A stretch of 64,000 bases of DNA, from positions 40,530 to 104,529 of the forward strand of contig NZ_FNHH01000013.1 of the NCBI RefSeq assembly GCF_900103545.1. The letters run 5' to 3'. Shown here in pieces: positions 1 to 9,525 of the stretch. A program made the translations under genes and the position numbers. How positions within the stretch are numbered: the stretch's first letter is position 1; each line of letters starts with the position of its first letter. The notes beneath the pieces were generated by a model. It made no database searches. It was not told where the DNA came from and was given only the letters and a program-made list of their open reading frames with translations. The stretch comes from Daejeonella rubra (GTDB lineage Bacteria; Bacteroidota; Bacteroidia; Sphingobacteriales; Sphingobacteriaceae).

Positions 1-735
1 CCCGAAAATTTCAGGATTGAAATCTACAATTCGCTTGAATGCTGCGTATTTATCACGGGCCTTTACGATATAATATTCATGTTCGATATTGACATTTCCG
101 GTATTTTTAGTACCCATGGTCAGCTCGAACGGATCTGTCATGTATTTTTTTGCAATTCTGCGAACTTCAGTCGGCATTGTTGCAGAGAACAACCAGGTTT
201 TTTTATCTTCTGGTGTAGTTGATAAAATGCTGTCAATGTCTTCCTGGAAGCCCATGTTAAGCATTTCATCCGCTTCGTCAAGTACTACGAATTGAACCTG
301 ACTGAAATCAATTGCTTTACGGTTAATAATATCAAGCATACGGCCTGGAGTGGCCACAACGATCTGTACACCACGCTTGATCTGGCGTAACTGATCTGAA
401 ATGTTAGCACCGCCATAAACAGCAACAACGTGAACGTTCTTCATGTTTTTGGCGTAATTGTTAATGTCGCTGGTGATCTGTAAACAGAGTTCACGTGTTG
501 GACATAGAATTAGCGCTTGTGGATAATTTTCTTCAAAATCCAATAATTCTAATAGGGGGAGGCCGAAGGCTGCCGTTTTACCGGTTCCTGTTTGAGCTAA
601 TCCGACAAAATCGTTGCTGCCTGAAAGTAATACCGGGATAGATTGCTCCTGGATTGGTGTGGGATTTTCGAATCCCAGTTCAGTAATGGCATTAACAATA
701 TCATGACGGATACCCAAGGTACTAAATGGGTTCAT
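1..735 (-). CDS. DEAD-box ATP-dependent RNA helicase (partial, 3' end outside window)
   Basis: Translation of the minus strand from the ATG at 735 gives 245 codons with no stop before the window edge, so the C-terminal half is missing. Visible motifs are the Q motif (TPIQ, about residues 26-29), Walker A AQTGTGKT (residues 47-54), PTREL, the DEAD box in VVLDEADEML and motif III SAT in WLFSATMP. These define the first RecA domain of a superfamily 2 RNA helicase, which unwinds or remodels RNA with ATP. A Bacteroidetes -7 box lies about 40 bases upstream. The exact subfamily (RhlE, CsdA/DeaD and others) needs the missing C-terminus. Confidence 0.93.
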   Translation of the reverse strand, partial: MNPFSTLGIRHDIVNAITELGFENPTPIQEQSIPVLLSGSNDFVGLAQTGTGKTAAFGLPLLELLDFEENYPQALILCPTRELCLQITSDINNYAKNMKNVHVVAVYGGANISDQLRQIKRGVQIVVATPGRMLDIINRKAIDFSQVQFVVLDEADEMLNMGFQEDIDSILSTTPEDKKTWLFSATMPTEVRRIAKKYMTDPFELTMGTKNTGNVNIEHEYYIVKARDKYAAFKRIVDFNPEIFG

Positions 736-776
736 GATAATTTATAAGTGCTCACAGCCTTATTGCTGAAAGCGCC

Positions 777-785
777 GCAAAGGTA
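777..785 (-). promoter_or_regulatory. Bacteroidetes -7 promoter box for the helicase gene
   Basis: The minus strand reads TACCTTTGC, an exact fit to the Bacteroidota TAnnTTTG -7 consensus, with the gene start about 40 bases downstream. I do not see a clear TTTG -33 box at 19-20 bases spacing. The rest of the 736-1025 intergenic stretch is AT-rich and shows nothing else convincing. Confidence 0.5.
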
Positions 786-1025
786 CGGTTATTATTTGGT
801 ATTTCAGCATGAAGCTTTAGCCAAAAAATATTAGTCCCCCGAATTACCTGATGAACATGGTTATTGACCTAAAATACTTGTCCATGCTTCAGTAACAATT
901 GTGATAAATCTGTAATTTACTTTGGATGAACTGTTTATAATCGTATTTTCAAATGCTCGAAAAAAATATCAATTGGGATCATCCCGGTTTTTGTCGTACA
1001 ATAAAATTCATCAATGAATTGATAT

Positions 1026-2267
1026 ATGCCTAAAATACATTTTCTGATTGTTTTCTTCCTGTTCTGTCAAACATCACTATTCTCCCAATCAGTAAGCAAG
1101 ATCTACGGAATAGTTATCAAGGGGGCTCATGTTATCGATCCTAAAAACAGGATCAATGAGCAAATGGATGTAGCTATCAATGATGGAAAGATCGCACTTT
1201 TAGCGAAAAATATTGATGCTGGACAGGCTACCCAGGTGGTGGATGCTAAAGGGATGTATATCGCACCGGGCCTGATCGATATTCATTCACGCATGGGCTT
1301 GAATTTGCCTGATGGCTATACTTTAAGAGTTGGTGTAACTACGATCGTTGATGCTGGTGATGCGGATCTGAATTCCTTTCATGATTTCAGGAAGAATGTC
1401 ATAGATCGTTCTGTAACCCGCGTTTTATTATTTCTTAATATTAAGGGTGATGGGTATAAAGGCGGGGCATATGAGAAGAACTCCGGCGACAAAATAGCTG
1501 CGGAAACTGCTAGGTTAGCCCTGGCAAACAGTAAGGATATTGTTGGTTTCAAGGTAGATTTCACAGGGCCAGACTGGACTCCTGTAGATCGGGGAATTGA
1601 AGCCGGTAATCTGGCAAAAATGCCTGTAATGCTTGATGGTGGAAGAAATCACCCCCGACCGTCTCTTAAGGAACTGTTTTCTAATCATTTACGTCCGGGA
1701 GATATCTACACACATACTTATACCATCATTGAAGATATAAACGCCCGTGAGTCAATTGTTGACCAGCAAACAAAAAAGATTGGCTCCCATTTTCTTGATG
1801 CACAACAAAAAGGGATCATTTTCGATGTTGGTCATGGATCTGCTTTCAGATATTCAAATGCTATTCCTGCTAAGGAGCAGGGTTTCTTTCCGAACACGAT
1901 CAGTACAGATAGTTCAATGGGCAGCATCAATGCCTTCATGAAAGATATGATGAATGTCATGTCCAAATTCCTTACCATGGGAATGAGTTTGCAGGATGTG
2001 ATAAAAGCGAGCACCTGGAGTCCGGCAATGGCTATAAAGCGGGAAGAGCTGGGTCATATTTCTCCCGGTGCGATCGCTGATCTTATTGTTTTTAGTTTGC
2101 GTGATGGAAAATTCGGATATTATGAAACCGCAGGATATAAAATGGAAGGGAACAAGAAATTTGAATGTGAAATGACTATCAAAGGAGGAAGGATCGTGTA
2201 TGATCTCAACGGTATCGCAAAACCTCTGAATAACTTTTTTCGGGAAGGTAATCAGTTCCGGCAATAA
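1026..2267 (+). CDS. Exported COG3964-type amidohydrolase paralogue 1, metal site degenerate
   Basis: This 413-residue protein has a Sec signal peptide (about residues 1-20) and the amidohydrolase-family start VIKGAHVIDPKN...DGKI, then the strand-1 segment IDIH. It is 44-60% similar by eye to the proteins at 2292, 18226 and 22039. Members of this family (cyclic amidohydrolase fold) deacylate small N- or O-acyl substrates and often sit beside SelA-like PLP enzymes, as here. Oddities: the HxH metal motif reads H87-S-R89, the loop after it is about 15 residues shorter than in the paralogues, GFKVAH is GFKVDF, and the SDLH segment is TDSS. The strand Lys, the TH and VGHG His residues and the Asp remain. 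It may be inactive, mononuclear or altered in substrate. It is followed after 24 bases by an intact paralogue. Confidence 0.88.
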   Translation: MPKIHFLIVFFLFCQTSLFSQSVSKIYGIVIKGAHVIDPKNRINEQMDVAINDGKIALLAKNIDAGQATQVVDAKGMYIAPGLIDIHSRMGLNLPDGYTLRVGVTTIVDAGDADLNSFHDFRKNVIDRSVTRVLLFLNIKGDGYKGGAYEKNSGDKIAAETARLALANSKDIVGFKVDFTGPDWTPVDRGIEAGNLAKMPVMLDGGRNHPRPSLKELFSNHLRPGDIYTHTYTIIEDINARESIVDQQTKKIGSHFLDAQQKGIIFDVGHGSAFRYSNAIPAKEQGFFPNTISTDSSMGSINAFMKDMMNVMSKFLTMGMSLQDVIKASTWSPAMAIKREELGHISPGAIADLIVFSLRDGKFGYYETAGYKMEGNKKFECEMTIKGGRIVYDLNGIAKPLNNFFREGNQFRQ

Positions 2268-2291
2268 TATTTATCTATAAACTTAACATCT

Positions 2292-3581
2292 ATGAATCTT
2301 TCCAGAAATTTTTACCGCTTAGTTTTTTCAGTGCTGATCTCCTTAGGGGTATCAGACCTGGTATTTGCCCAGAAAATAGATATTCTATTGAAGGGGGGGC
2401 ATGTGATTGATCCCAAAAACAATATAGACGCCGTGATGGATGTTGCTATTTCTGATGGGAAGATCCTCAGGCTTGCCCCTCAGATAGATGCTGCAGGCGC
2501 CATAAAGGTCATAGATATAAGTGGTTTATATCTTAGTCCCGGTATTATTGATATTCATGTTCATGTTTTTGCTGGAACAAATAAAGCTCAGAAATATATG
2601 GACGGACCCAATTCCCTTCCTCCTGATGGTTTTACGCTCAGATCAGGAGTTACTACGGTGGTAGATGCGGGAAGTGCCGGATGGAAGAGTTTTCCATTAT
2701 TCAAGAAAAATATCATAGATAACTCAAAAACAAGGGTACTGTCCTTCCTGAATATTGTAGGCGACGGGATGGGTGAATTCGAGCAGGATACTATGGATAT
2801 GGATCCTGAAATGGCAGCCTCAACTGCTAAATTTTATGATGATCATATTGTTGGATTTAAAGTGGCTCACTACAATGGAGTACAATGGATACCGGTCGAC
2901 AATGCCGTTGCTGCAGGAAAATTAGCGCAAAAGCCTGTAATGATCGACTGGCGGGGTCTTCCTCCTGTCAATTCTTTTGAGGAACTTTTGTTGAAGCATT
3001 TGCGTCCGGGGGATATTCTGACACATATGTATCATGCGGGCAAAAGCGTGGGAGCTGCAAGTCCGCTTTATAAGGAATCTGTACTTGATGAAAATGGAAA
3101 AGTGAAGCCATATGTTTTCCAGGCACAAAACCGCGGAATTATATTCGATGTTGGTCATGGTGGAAATGGTTTCGTATTTGGACAGGCGATTCCTTCTTTG
3201 AAACAGGGCTTCCGTCCGAATACTATCAGCTCAGATCTGCATATCGGAAATATGAATGCCGGAATGAAGGATATGGCCAATATCATGTCTAAATTTTTAA
3301 ATATGGGAATGTCTGTTCAGGACGTGATCGCCCGTTCGACCTGGAATCCGGCCCTAAGCATCCAAAGGAAAGATCTGGGCCATTTAAGTGTTGGTGCAGA
3401 GGCTGATATAGCGGTATTTAACCTGAAGAACGGCAATTTTGGGTTTATTGATTCTCATGGTGGTAGTTTCAGGGGGACGAAAAGGCTGGAGGCCGAGTTA
3501 ACTATCCGGGCAGGAAAGGTTGTTTGGGATCTGAATGGGCTTGCCACCGATGCATGGGATAAGGCGGCAAAATCAAAATAA
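2292..3581 (+). CDS. Exported COG3964-type amidohydrolase paralogue 2
   Basis: This 429-residue protein has a signal peptide ending near FAQ (about residue 26), so it should act in the periplasm. Metal-site residues visible are H89-V-H91 (IDIHVHVFAGT), Lys in GFKVAH, His in ILTHMYH, His in FDVGHGG and Asp in ISSDLH. Known relatives of this family hydrolyse acyl esters or amides of small hydroxy or amino acids. The position where subtype-I amidohydrolases usually carry a His after strand 5 (MVH) reads MID. It lies 24 bases after paralogue 1 and 35 bases before a Tat-signal PLP enzyme, so the three probably form one transcript. The substrate is not deducible. Confidence 0.92.
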   Translation: MNLSRNFYRLVFSVLISLGVSDLVFAQKIDILLKGGHVIDPKNNIDAVMDVAISDGKILRLAPQIDAAGAIKVIDISGLYLSPGIIDIHVHVFAGTNKAQKYMDGPNSLPPDGFTLRSGVTTVVDAGSAGWKSFPLFKKNIIDNSKTRVLSFLNIVGDGMGEFEQDTMDMDPEMAASTAKFYDDHIVGFKVAHYNGVQWIPVDNAVAAGKLAQKPVMIDWRGLPPVNSFEELLLKHLRPGDILTHMYHAGKSVGAASPLYKESVLDENGKVKPYVFQAQNRGIIFDVGHGGNGFVFGQAIPSLKQGFRPNTISSDLHIGNMNAGMKDMANIMSKFLNMGMSVQDVIARSTWNPALSIQRKDLGHLSVGAEADIAVFNLKNGNFGFIDSHGGSFRGTKRLEAELTIRAGKVVWDLNGLATDAWDKAAKSK

Positions 3582-3616
3582 TTTTTAAGTATGAACGAAT
3601 CATTGAATCATAGAAG

Positions 3617-5287
3617 ATGAAACGCAGAGATATTATCAAGGGCTTAACATTACTCCCATTTGCGGGTAGTACATCGGCCGCAGTTTTAAATACAAAGGGT
3701 CCGGTTAACAAAAACGGATTTGCATTTTTGTCTGGTGTTTCAAAAACTCCGGATGCTGAATTGGCAGAAAGAGGACGAAAGATCCTTAAATCCATCGGAG
3801 TTGAGCCTTTTGTTAATTGCAAAGGAACCAATACTATTATGGGTGGATCAGTTGCAAGACCCGAAGTGAGATTAGCCATGGATGCAGTTGCCACTCTGAA
3901 TGTACAGATGGATGAACTGGTAGATGGGGTAGGGAAGCGCCTGGCTGAACTTACTGGAGCAGAATGGGGATTGGTAACATCAGGTGCCGCGGCAGGAATA
4001 AAGCTATGTACGATTGCCTGTATCACAGGAGGGAATCCGGAAAAACTCATTAGGATTCCGGATCTAACAGGATTTGAAAAAACTGAGGTAATAATTCCAG
4101 GTGGTTCAAGAACTGTCTACGATCAGGCTGTCAGGAGTACCGGAGTTAAAATTATTACGGTTGAAAACGAGGAGGATCTCAAAAAGAAAATTGGTCCTCG
4201 AACAGCGATGATCTACATTGATGCAGAAAAAGAAAGCTTTTTACCACTGGAGATCATATCGAAAATAGCCAGACCTCTGAATGTGCCTGTTTTTGTTGAT
4301 GCTGCGGCCCATATTCTTACATTTCCTAATGTACATCTGTCAAGAGGCGCAGATGTAGTTGCTTTCAGCGGCGGAAAGGGGCTCAAGGCTCCGGGTAGTT
4401 GCGGACTATTATTGGGAAGAAAGGATCTGTTGATGTCTACCTGGCAGGCAGCTGCTCCTCATCATGGGCCTGGACGCGATAATAAGGTTAGTCGCGAAGA
4501 ACATATTGGCATGCTTGCAGCTGTTGAAACCTGGGTTCAGATGGATCATAAGAAAGAGATGCAAACCTGGGTAAACTGGCTTGAATACATTGGAACGCAG
4601 GCCGCAACTGTGAAGGGAGTGAGTTTTCGAATCAGGATGCCTGATCCTAAATTGGTTCATCATGTTACCCCATACCTTTTCATTACCTGGGACCCGGATA
4701 AGCTTCATGTGAGCGGGCAGGAAATATCTGAAGAATTAGGAAATACCTATCCCAGAGTTGGTGTGGCAATTTATAGGGATGAGCCTGGTCTGACCGGTAT
4801 TAGTTTGGTGGGTTATATGATGGTTCCCGGAGACGATCAATTGGCTGCTTCCAGGATCAGGGAGGTGCTATCTAAACAGAGAAGCCCTAAGGCATCTATT
4901 CCAATGAAATCTCCTGTCACAAATATGCTTGGTCGCTGGGATATGGAAGTTCAGTTTTACAATAGCCGGGAGAAACAGGAATTATTCATAGATAGTCAGG
5001 AGGGAAATTATTTTTCCGGCACCTATAAATCTCAATTTTCAGAACGAATAATTAACGGGACAATTGACGGAGATGTCGTAAAAATGCAAAGTATCTGGGT
5101 TGTTCCGGGTGATAGGATCCAAACAACTTTTCAGGGTTCAGTTAGTGGAGAAACTCTTTCTGGCGACATCGATATGAATGAATTTTTGTCGGCGAAGTTT
5201 AATGCCAAAAGAAAACAGTCAGTGATCCTTAAAAAGCCGGTTGCATTCCCTAAGGGGCGACCCCAGGGAGGTAATTTCCTCATCTGA
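3617..5287 (+). CDS. Tat-exported SelA/DgaE-like PLP enzyme with C-terminal beta domain (long type 1)
   Basis: The 556-residue protein starts MKRRDIIKGLTLLPFAG, a twin-arginine-type signal. The core (about 45-425) is a fold-type I PLP enzyme of the SelA / D-glucosaminate-6-phosphate ammonia-lyase group: Asp in VFVDAAA for the cofactor ring and K254 in FSGGK as the Schiff-base lysine. Relatives catalyse ammonia or beta elimination from amino acids and are genomic partners of COG3964 amidohydrolases. Residues about 430-556 form an extra Gly/Ser-rich beta domain, starting LGRWDMEVQFY, also present in the next gene. After the lysine this copy has GLKAPGSCG where the others have a GPQ segment. Tat export suggests it crosses the membrane folded with PLP bound. 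Confidence 0.9.
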   Translation: MKRRDIIKGLTLLPFAGSTSAAVLNTKGPVNKNGFAFLSGVSKTPDAELAERGRKILKSIGVEPFVNCKGTNTIMGGSVARPEVRLAMDAVATLNVQMDELVDGVGKRLAELTGAEWGLVTSGAAAGIKLCTIACITGGNPEKLIRIPDLTGFEKTEVIIPGGSRTVYDQAVRSTGVKIITVENEEDLKKKIGPRTAMIYIDAEKESFLPLEIISKIARPLNVPVFVDAAAHILTFPNVHLSRGADVVAFSGGKGLKAPGSCGLLLGRKDLLMSTWQAAAPHHGPGRDNKVSREEHIGMLAAVETWVQMDHKKEMQTWVNWLEYIGTQAATVKGVSFRIRMPDPKLVHHVTPYLFITWDPDKLHVSGQEISEELGNTYPRVGVAIYRDEPGLTGISLVGYMMVPGDDQLAASRIREVLSKQRSPKASIPMKSPVTNMLGRWDMEVQFYNSREKQELFIDSQEGNYFSGTYKSQFSERIINGTIDGDVVKMQSIWVVPGDRIQTTFQGSVSGETLSGDIDMNEFLSAKFNAKRKQSVILKKPVAFPKGRPQGGNFLI

Positions 5288-5359
5288 TGGATATTATAAT
5301 AATAGGATTTTGATAAGCCGTACAATAATGCATTTTTAAGATTGAAAAAAGAAATATCA

Positions 5360-7030
5360 ATGAATCGTAGAAAACTAATTAAGGGATTAGCAATGCTTCC
5401 CATTGCTGGCGCAGTAATTTCAAATGAAAACCTGATTGCAGCAGTCCCGGGTACTTCAGAAGGCAGTTTAATGAATTCAGTTAAATCTGATTCTGAACAG
5501 AATACCACTTTCACATCATTTATGGATGAAACAAATATTTTTCGATCCATTGGGGTTGAACCAGTCATAAATTGTATGGGAACCTTTACCATTATCGGAG
5601 GATCACTGGAACGCCCTGCTGTAAGGGAAGCAATGGAAGCAGCATCCCATAATTTCGTTCAGTATGATGAGTTAGCTGATGGGATCGGTCAACGCCTGGC
5701 CGAACTGACCGGTGCTGAGTGGGGTATGGTTTCAGCCGGTTGTGCAGCAGGTCTTAAGCATATTACTGCTGCCTGTGTTACCGGAGGGAATCCTGAGAAA
5801 TTAATCCGGATCCCTGATTTGACCGGTTTTGATAAGTCTGAAGTGATCATTCCCGGGTTTTCCAGAAATGCCTATGACCATGCCATCAGAAATATAGGTG
5901 TTAAGATTGTTAGTGTAAATACTCCTGAAGAGCTTGAAAAAGCGATAAACTCACAAACTGCCATGATCTATATCAGATCAACGGATACAGATACCTTTAC
6001 CGGACAACCCCTGTCATTGGAAGAAATTGCCCGTATAGCTAAACCCCATAAAGTTCCTGTTCTGGTAGATGCTGCAGCTGAAAATCTGACACTTCCGCCT
6101 GTACACCTGAAAAGAGGTGCAACAATTGTCGCTTATAGTGGAGGCAAGGCTATCTGCGGTCCGCAATGCGCCGGATTGATGCTGGGCGATAAATCCATTT
6201 TAATGTCGGCATGGCAAGCGAGTTCACCCCACCATGGACCAGGGCGCGACAATAAGGTTGGCCGCGAAGAAATGATTGGGATGATGGCCGCAGTGGAAGA
6301 CTGGGTTAAACGCGATCATGCTGCCGACTGGAAACGATGGTTATCCTGGCTGGATATTATCGCCAGAAGGCTCTCTACTGTTGAAGGTGTGAAAACCGAA
6401 GTAATTGAGCGAACATTACTGGATAATAAATCACCGGTATTAAAAGTTAGCTGGGATTCTTCAAAGCTTCATTTTAGCGGGTTTGATGTGGCGGAGGAGC
6501 TGGGAAGGAATAAACCAAGGATTGCTGTTTGGGCAGAAGATGAAAATAATGGTGAGAGTTTTTTCAATGTAACTACGGGACAAATGCAGGCCGGCGAAGA
6601 AAAGATCGTTGCTGAAAGGTTATATAAAGTGCTTTCACAAAAACGCAGTCCTAAACCTGGAATGACTGTACCATCAACCAATCTGACAGGTGCCTGGGAT
6701 GTAAGGGTCCAGTTTTTTAGCAGTAGTAGCCAGCATAGTTTTACAATTGTACAGGATGGAAACTGGATCTCTGGTTCACATAGAGGTGATATGGATGTTA
6801 TGAACCTAAGCGGTACAATTGAAGGAGATCAGATAAAATTCAGTAGCTCAAGGCGAATTACCGGGGATCATCTCGAATTTCTTTTTAAAGGTACAATCAA
6901 AGGTGATAGTATGTCAGGGGATATCCATTTAGGAGAATATAGGACGGCAAAGTTTACAGCCACACGTAATGCCTCTAAACCAGCTCGTAAAAAAGTGATG
7001 ATACCAGCAGGTCCACCATTGGCCACTTAA
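5360..7030 (+). CDS. Tat-exported SelA/DgaE-like PLP enzyme with C-terminal beta domain (long type 2)
   Basis: The start is taken at ATG 5360 (MNRRKLIKGLAMLPIAG), which places the twin-arginine signal at the N-terminus; a TTG at 5342 in frame would only add six residues. The product is 556 residues. Catalytic K263 lies in YSGGK and is followed by AICGPQCAG, and the PLP-ring Asp is in VLVDAAAE. The core and the beta-rich tail (from about LTGAWDVRVQFF) match the preceding gene closely, indicating tandem duplication. Probable role: PLP-dependent elimination or deamination in the periplasm, downstream of the amidohydrolases. Its last 56 bases overlap the 3' end of the convergent gene 6975-8780. 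Confidence 0.9.
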   Translation: MNRRKLIKGLAMLPIAGAVISNENLIAAVPGTSEGSLMNSVKSDSEQNTTFTSFMDETNIFRSIGVEPVINCMGTFTIIGGSLERPAVREAMEAASHNFVQYDELADGIGQRLAELTGAEWGMVSAGCAAGLKHITAACVTGGNPEKLIRIPDLTGFDKSEVIIPGFSRNAYDHAIRNIGVKIVSVNTPEELEKAINSQTAMIYIRSTDTDTFTGQPLSLEEIARIAKPHKVPVLVDAAAENLTLPPVHLKRGATIVAYSGGKAICGPQCAGLMLGDKSILMSAWQASSPHHGPGRDNKVGREEMIGMMAAVEDWVKRDHAADWKRWLSWLDIIARRLSTVEGVKTEVIERTLLDNKSPVLKVSWDSSKLHFSGFDVAEELGRNKPRIAVWAEDENNGESFFNVTTGQMQAGEEKIVAERLYKVLSQKRSPKPGMTVPSTNLTGAWDVRVQFFSSSSQHSFTIVQDGNWISGSHRGDMDVMNLSGTIEGDQIKFSSSRRITGDHLEFLFKGTIKGDSMSGDIHLGEYRTAKFTATRNASKPARKKVMIPAGPPLAT

Positions 7031-8780
7031 GTGAAAGCGTTTGCAGCATGAGGTTGGTTTTCAATTTATAAAATAATAAAGACGTATTGTAAGCCATACC
7101 CCGTGCTCTTTTCAAAATTTTATTCTGTTTTTTTCTCCTGATCCGAGCATCAATAATAGTTAAATTGTCTGCTGAATTTAAGGTATGTGTCGCAATGATA
7201 TGGTCATCCCATTCCGGGTAAATTGAATCTACTTCCTTTTCTTTGTAGGTAGTTTCATTAAGTTCAATTACCTGATTGATTTTCATTCCATATCCATAGT
7301 GTTTCAGGCCATTTTGAGATGGACGATAAAGTTTATTTTTATAGCTGAATAATTTGCCCGCTGGCCTGGATTTTTTAAAATCGGACACTATTGGATTAAG
7401 CGGATGGCTTTTCCATGTATCAGAGATCAACGTATCTGAATAAAATAAACAGAGTTCATCTTGTGCTGATGGACCCGGACTTTGTGTGATATTACAAAAT
7501 AACCAATACTTATTGTCTTTGAATAGGATGGTAGAGTCAACCGCCTTAATATTGTTCATTAAGACTTTTTCCAGTTCCCATTTCAGTGGAAAGTTTGTGC
7601 ATTTATACAACTCAATGGTATTGTTTTGTTTTGATTCCGGAATCATATAAAGTTCCCCATTGTCTTCGATTAAAAAAGGATAGGACAAATGATAATTTTG
7701 CTCTAATACTTTGACTGGTTCTGTATAGTTTCCCAGCTCATCCATTTCTATTAAACATATGTATCCCTTGTTTTCCTTATAAATTAGTTCTTCAATGAAT
7801 ATGTAATACTTGCCATTTCTGCTGATCACAAACGGGTCTGCCCAAAATCTGTCCTTTGGCGGTATCATCTTTTGAAACCGAGAATACTCAGTTGAGATTT
7901 TATTAGTGGAGCCAAGACCAAACATAAGTATCCACTGATAGTAATGAAATGTGAAGTCTATCTTATTTTTAATTTTTTGAAAAATTAATTTGGGAGCATA
8001 GGTTAGCATCTCCTTGTTTGTTGGAGTAGAATATTCTTTTTTTGAGTTGAAATTTGGACGCTTATTAAGTGCCTTTACTTTCTCGAAAAACAATTCCTCC
8101 CCCAGGTGATGAAGTTCCTGAATTTTAATGGGCATAATGGATAGTGCTTTCCAGTAATAGTTATTTCTGTTTCTATTGATGCTAAAGCAATCAGTTGAGA
8201 AACTGGTTTTGTCCAAAAAGATTGCTTTTTTGCGATTTCCAATAGTAGTTTGCAAAATTATTTCAGTTTCATCTGTTCCTTGCAGGACCTCTCTGATCCC
8301 TGCCGGACCTTCTTTAATTAGATCATTTTCAAATTGATTAAATGACCAAATTCCAAATCGGGCAACTTTGGTCAGTTTTTTATTGCATGGACTGAATCCT
8401 ATTCTGATCAGAATATCAAGTTTATATTTTTTTATTGCTTCTAATTCAGACTCGTTTAAATGATCGTTGTTCATTTGAATACTGATATAGGTGGTATCTG
8501 CAGACAAAAGATCTTTTAAATTTTTAGGTTCAAACGCATCCGGACTGTACTCGCTTAATCTTTTGTCGATCATCGACCAAATCCAAAACAGACCGGCTTC
8601 ACTGTACTTTGAAATTTTTTCAAAAGTGTTTTTCTTAGACTTTTTTTCTGGTTTGTTTCTTAATGCAAGAATGAGCTCGCAATATTGCTTGCTTTTTATA
8701 GCTTCAATCATTTTATATGACCAAAGGGGTATCATGATCTCATCAAATAGAACCCCGATTCTCAGTTTTCCTTTTTCCAT
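6975..8780 (-). CDS. GINT1/GH43-propeller-like protein with formyltransferase-like N-terminus
   Basis: This 601-residue protein has no signal peptide. The N-terminal part (about 1-250) begins MEKGKLRIGVLFD and contains a segment DILIRIGFSP reminiscent of formyltransferase-like folds. The middle and C-terminal part (from about residue 300) holds a five-bladed GH43-type propeller pattern: FWADPFV, YYIFIEE, SYPFLIEDNGELYMIPES and SRPAGKLF. This layout is known from proteins related to plant glucosamine inositolphosphorylceramide transferase and from bacterial cell-surface polysaccharide loci. Function here is unproven; sugar or acyl transfer to a surface glycan is the best guess. It runs against the flanking catabolic genes, is more AT-rich, and overlaps the neighbour's 3' end by 56 bases, which hints at insertion by transfer. 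Confidence 0.7.
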   Translation of the reverse strand: MEKGKLRIGVLFDEIMIPLWSYKMIEAIKSKQYCELILALRNKPEKKSKKNTFEKISKYSEAGLFWIWSMIDKRLSEYSPDAFEPKNLKDLLSADTTYISIQMNNDHLNESELEAIKKYKLDILIRIGFSPCNKKLTKVARFGIWSFNQFENDLIKEGPAGIREVLQGTDETEIILQTTIGNRKKAIFLDKTSFSTDCFSINRNRNNYYWKALSIMPIKIQELHHLGEELFFEKVKALNKRPNFNSKKEYSTPTNKEMLTYAPKLIFQKIKNKIDFTFHYYQWILMFGLGSTNKISTEYSRFQKMIPPKDRFWADPFVISRNGKYYIFIEELIYKENKGYICLIEMDELGNYTEPVKVLEQNYHLSYPFLIEDNGELYMIPESKQNNTIELYKCTNFPLKWELEKVLMNNIKAVDSTILFKDNKYWLFCNITQSPGPSAQDELCLFYSDTLISDTWKSHPLNPIVSDFKKSRPAGKLFSYKNKLYRPSQNGLKHYGYGMKINQVIELNETTYKEKEVDSIYPEWDDHIIATHTLNSADNLTIIDARIRRKKQNKILKRARGMAYNTSLLFYKLKTNLMLQTLSLKWPMVDLLVSSLFYELV

Positions 8781-9063
8781 ATGAATTAGTACAGGCTATT
8801 TTTTGGCGGATTTACAGAATTAACTTTTAGGTTAATCCTTGCCATGTATAGAGGAACAATTACAGTCCTTAGGATCAATAATCACCAAAGAATCCTTTCA
8901 TTTTATAAACACTTGTTATAGCTATTCTGTTTTAACTCATTGAAAAAAATATTTACTCAGGTATGGATTTATTTTATAGGGTATTGGGCTTTGTTTTTAA
9001 AAAAGATATATTTATAATATGCACAGGATGAGATAATTGGACTGTATTATTTAATAAGAAAAT

Positions 9064-9525
9064 ATGAAATCTTCAAGAAGATCCGTGATCGGGAAAATTA
9101 TGTCAACTTTTGCCGGTTTGGCCGGATTTAACTTAGTAGCTAAGGCTCAGGAAAAAAAGAGTAGCGCTCCTTTATTTAATAGAGACTCGCCCGATGTTAC
9201 TCTTTATCCAGGTTCTCTCAGGTATGGTAATCTGGTATTTGTATCAGGTACAGGGGCTGATGCAGAATCGGTGTTCGAGATCAGGGCGGATACGGAGTTT
9301 GTACTCAAAAAGATGGAAAAAAGATTAATTGCTGCCGGCTCTTCTATGGAAAAGGTGTTAAAAGTGACTGTTTTTCTCAGCGATATGTCTGATTTTCAGG
9401 GGATGAATGAAATTTATAAAGGCCGCTTCGGAAAAAATCCTCCTGTTAGGTCGACAGTGGCAGTTGCAAAAGGTGGAATACCTGGAAATTCAATCTTAGA
9501 AATCGATTGTATAGCATACGTATGA
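9064..9525 (+). CDS. Exported RidA-family imine/enamine deaminase 1
   Basis: This 153-residue protein consists of a twin-arginine-like signal (SSRRSVIGK then a hydrophobic run, about residues 1-29) followed by a full RidA/YjgF domain (about 45-153). The diagnostic Arg in PPVRSTVAV and the Glu-containing end ILEIDCIA are present, matching active RidA proteins that hydrolyse reactive enamines and imines released by PLP-dependent lyases. RidA is normally cytosolic; export here fits the exported PLP enzymes nearby. About 280 bases of AT-rich, featureless DNA precede it. It lies upstream of the FecI-like sigma factor gene. Confidence 0.9.
   Translation: MKSSRRSVIGKIMSTFAGLAGFNLVAKAQEKKSSAPLFNRDSPDVTLYPGSLRYGNLVFVSGTGADAESVFEIRADTEFVLKKMEKRLIAAGSSMEKVLKVTVFLSDMSDFQGMNEIYKGRFGKNPPVRSTVAVAKGGIPGNSILEIDCIAYV

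Noticed and set aside
3502..5592. Long minus-strand frames opposite the PLP enzymes
   Set aside because: They are shadows of the plus-strand coding sequence with no domain match.
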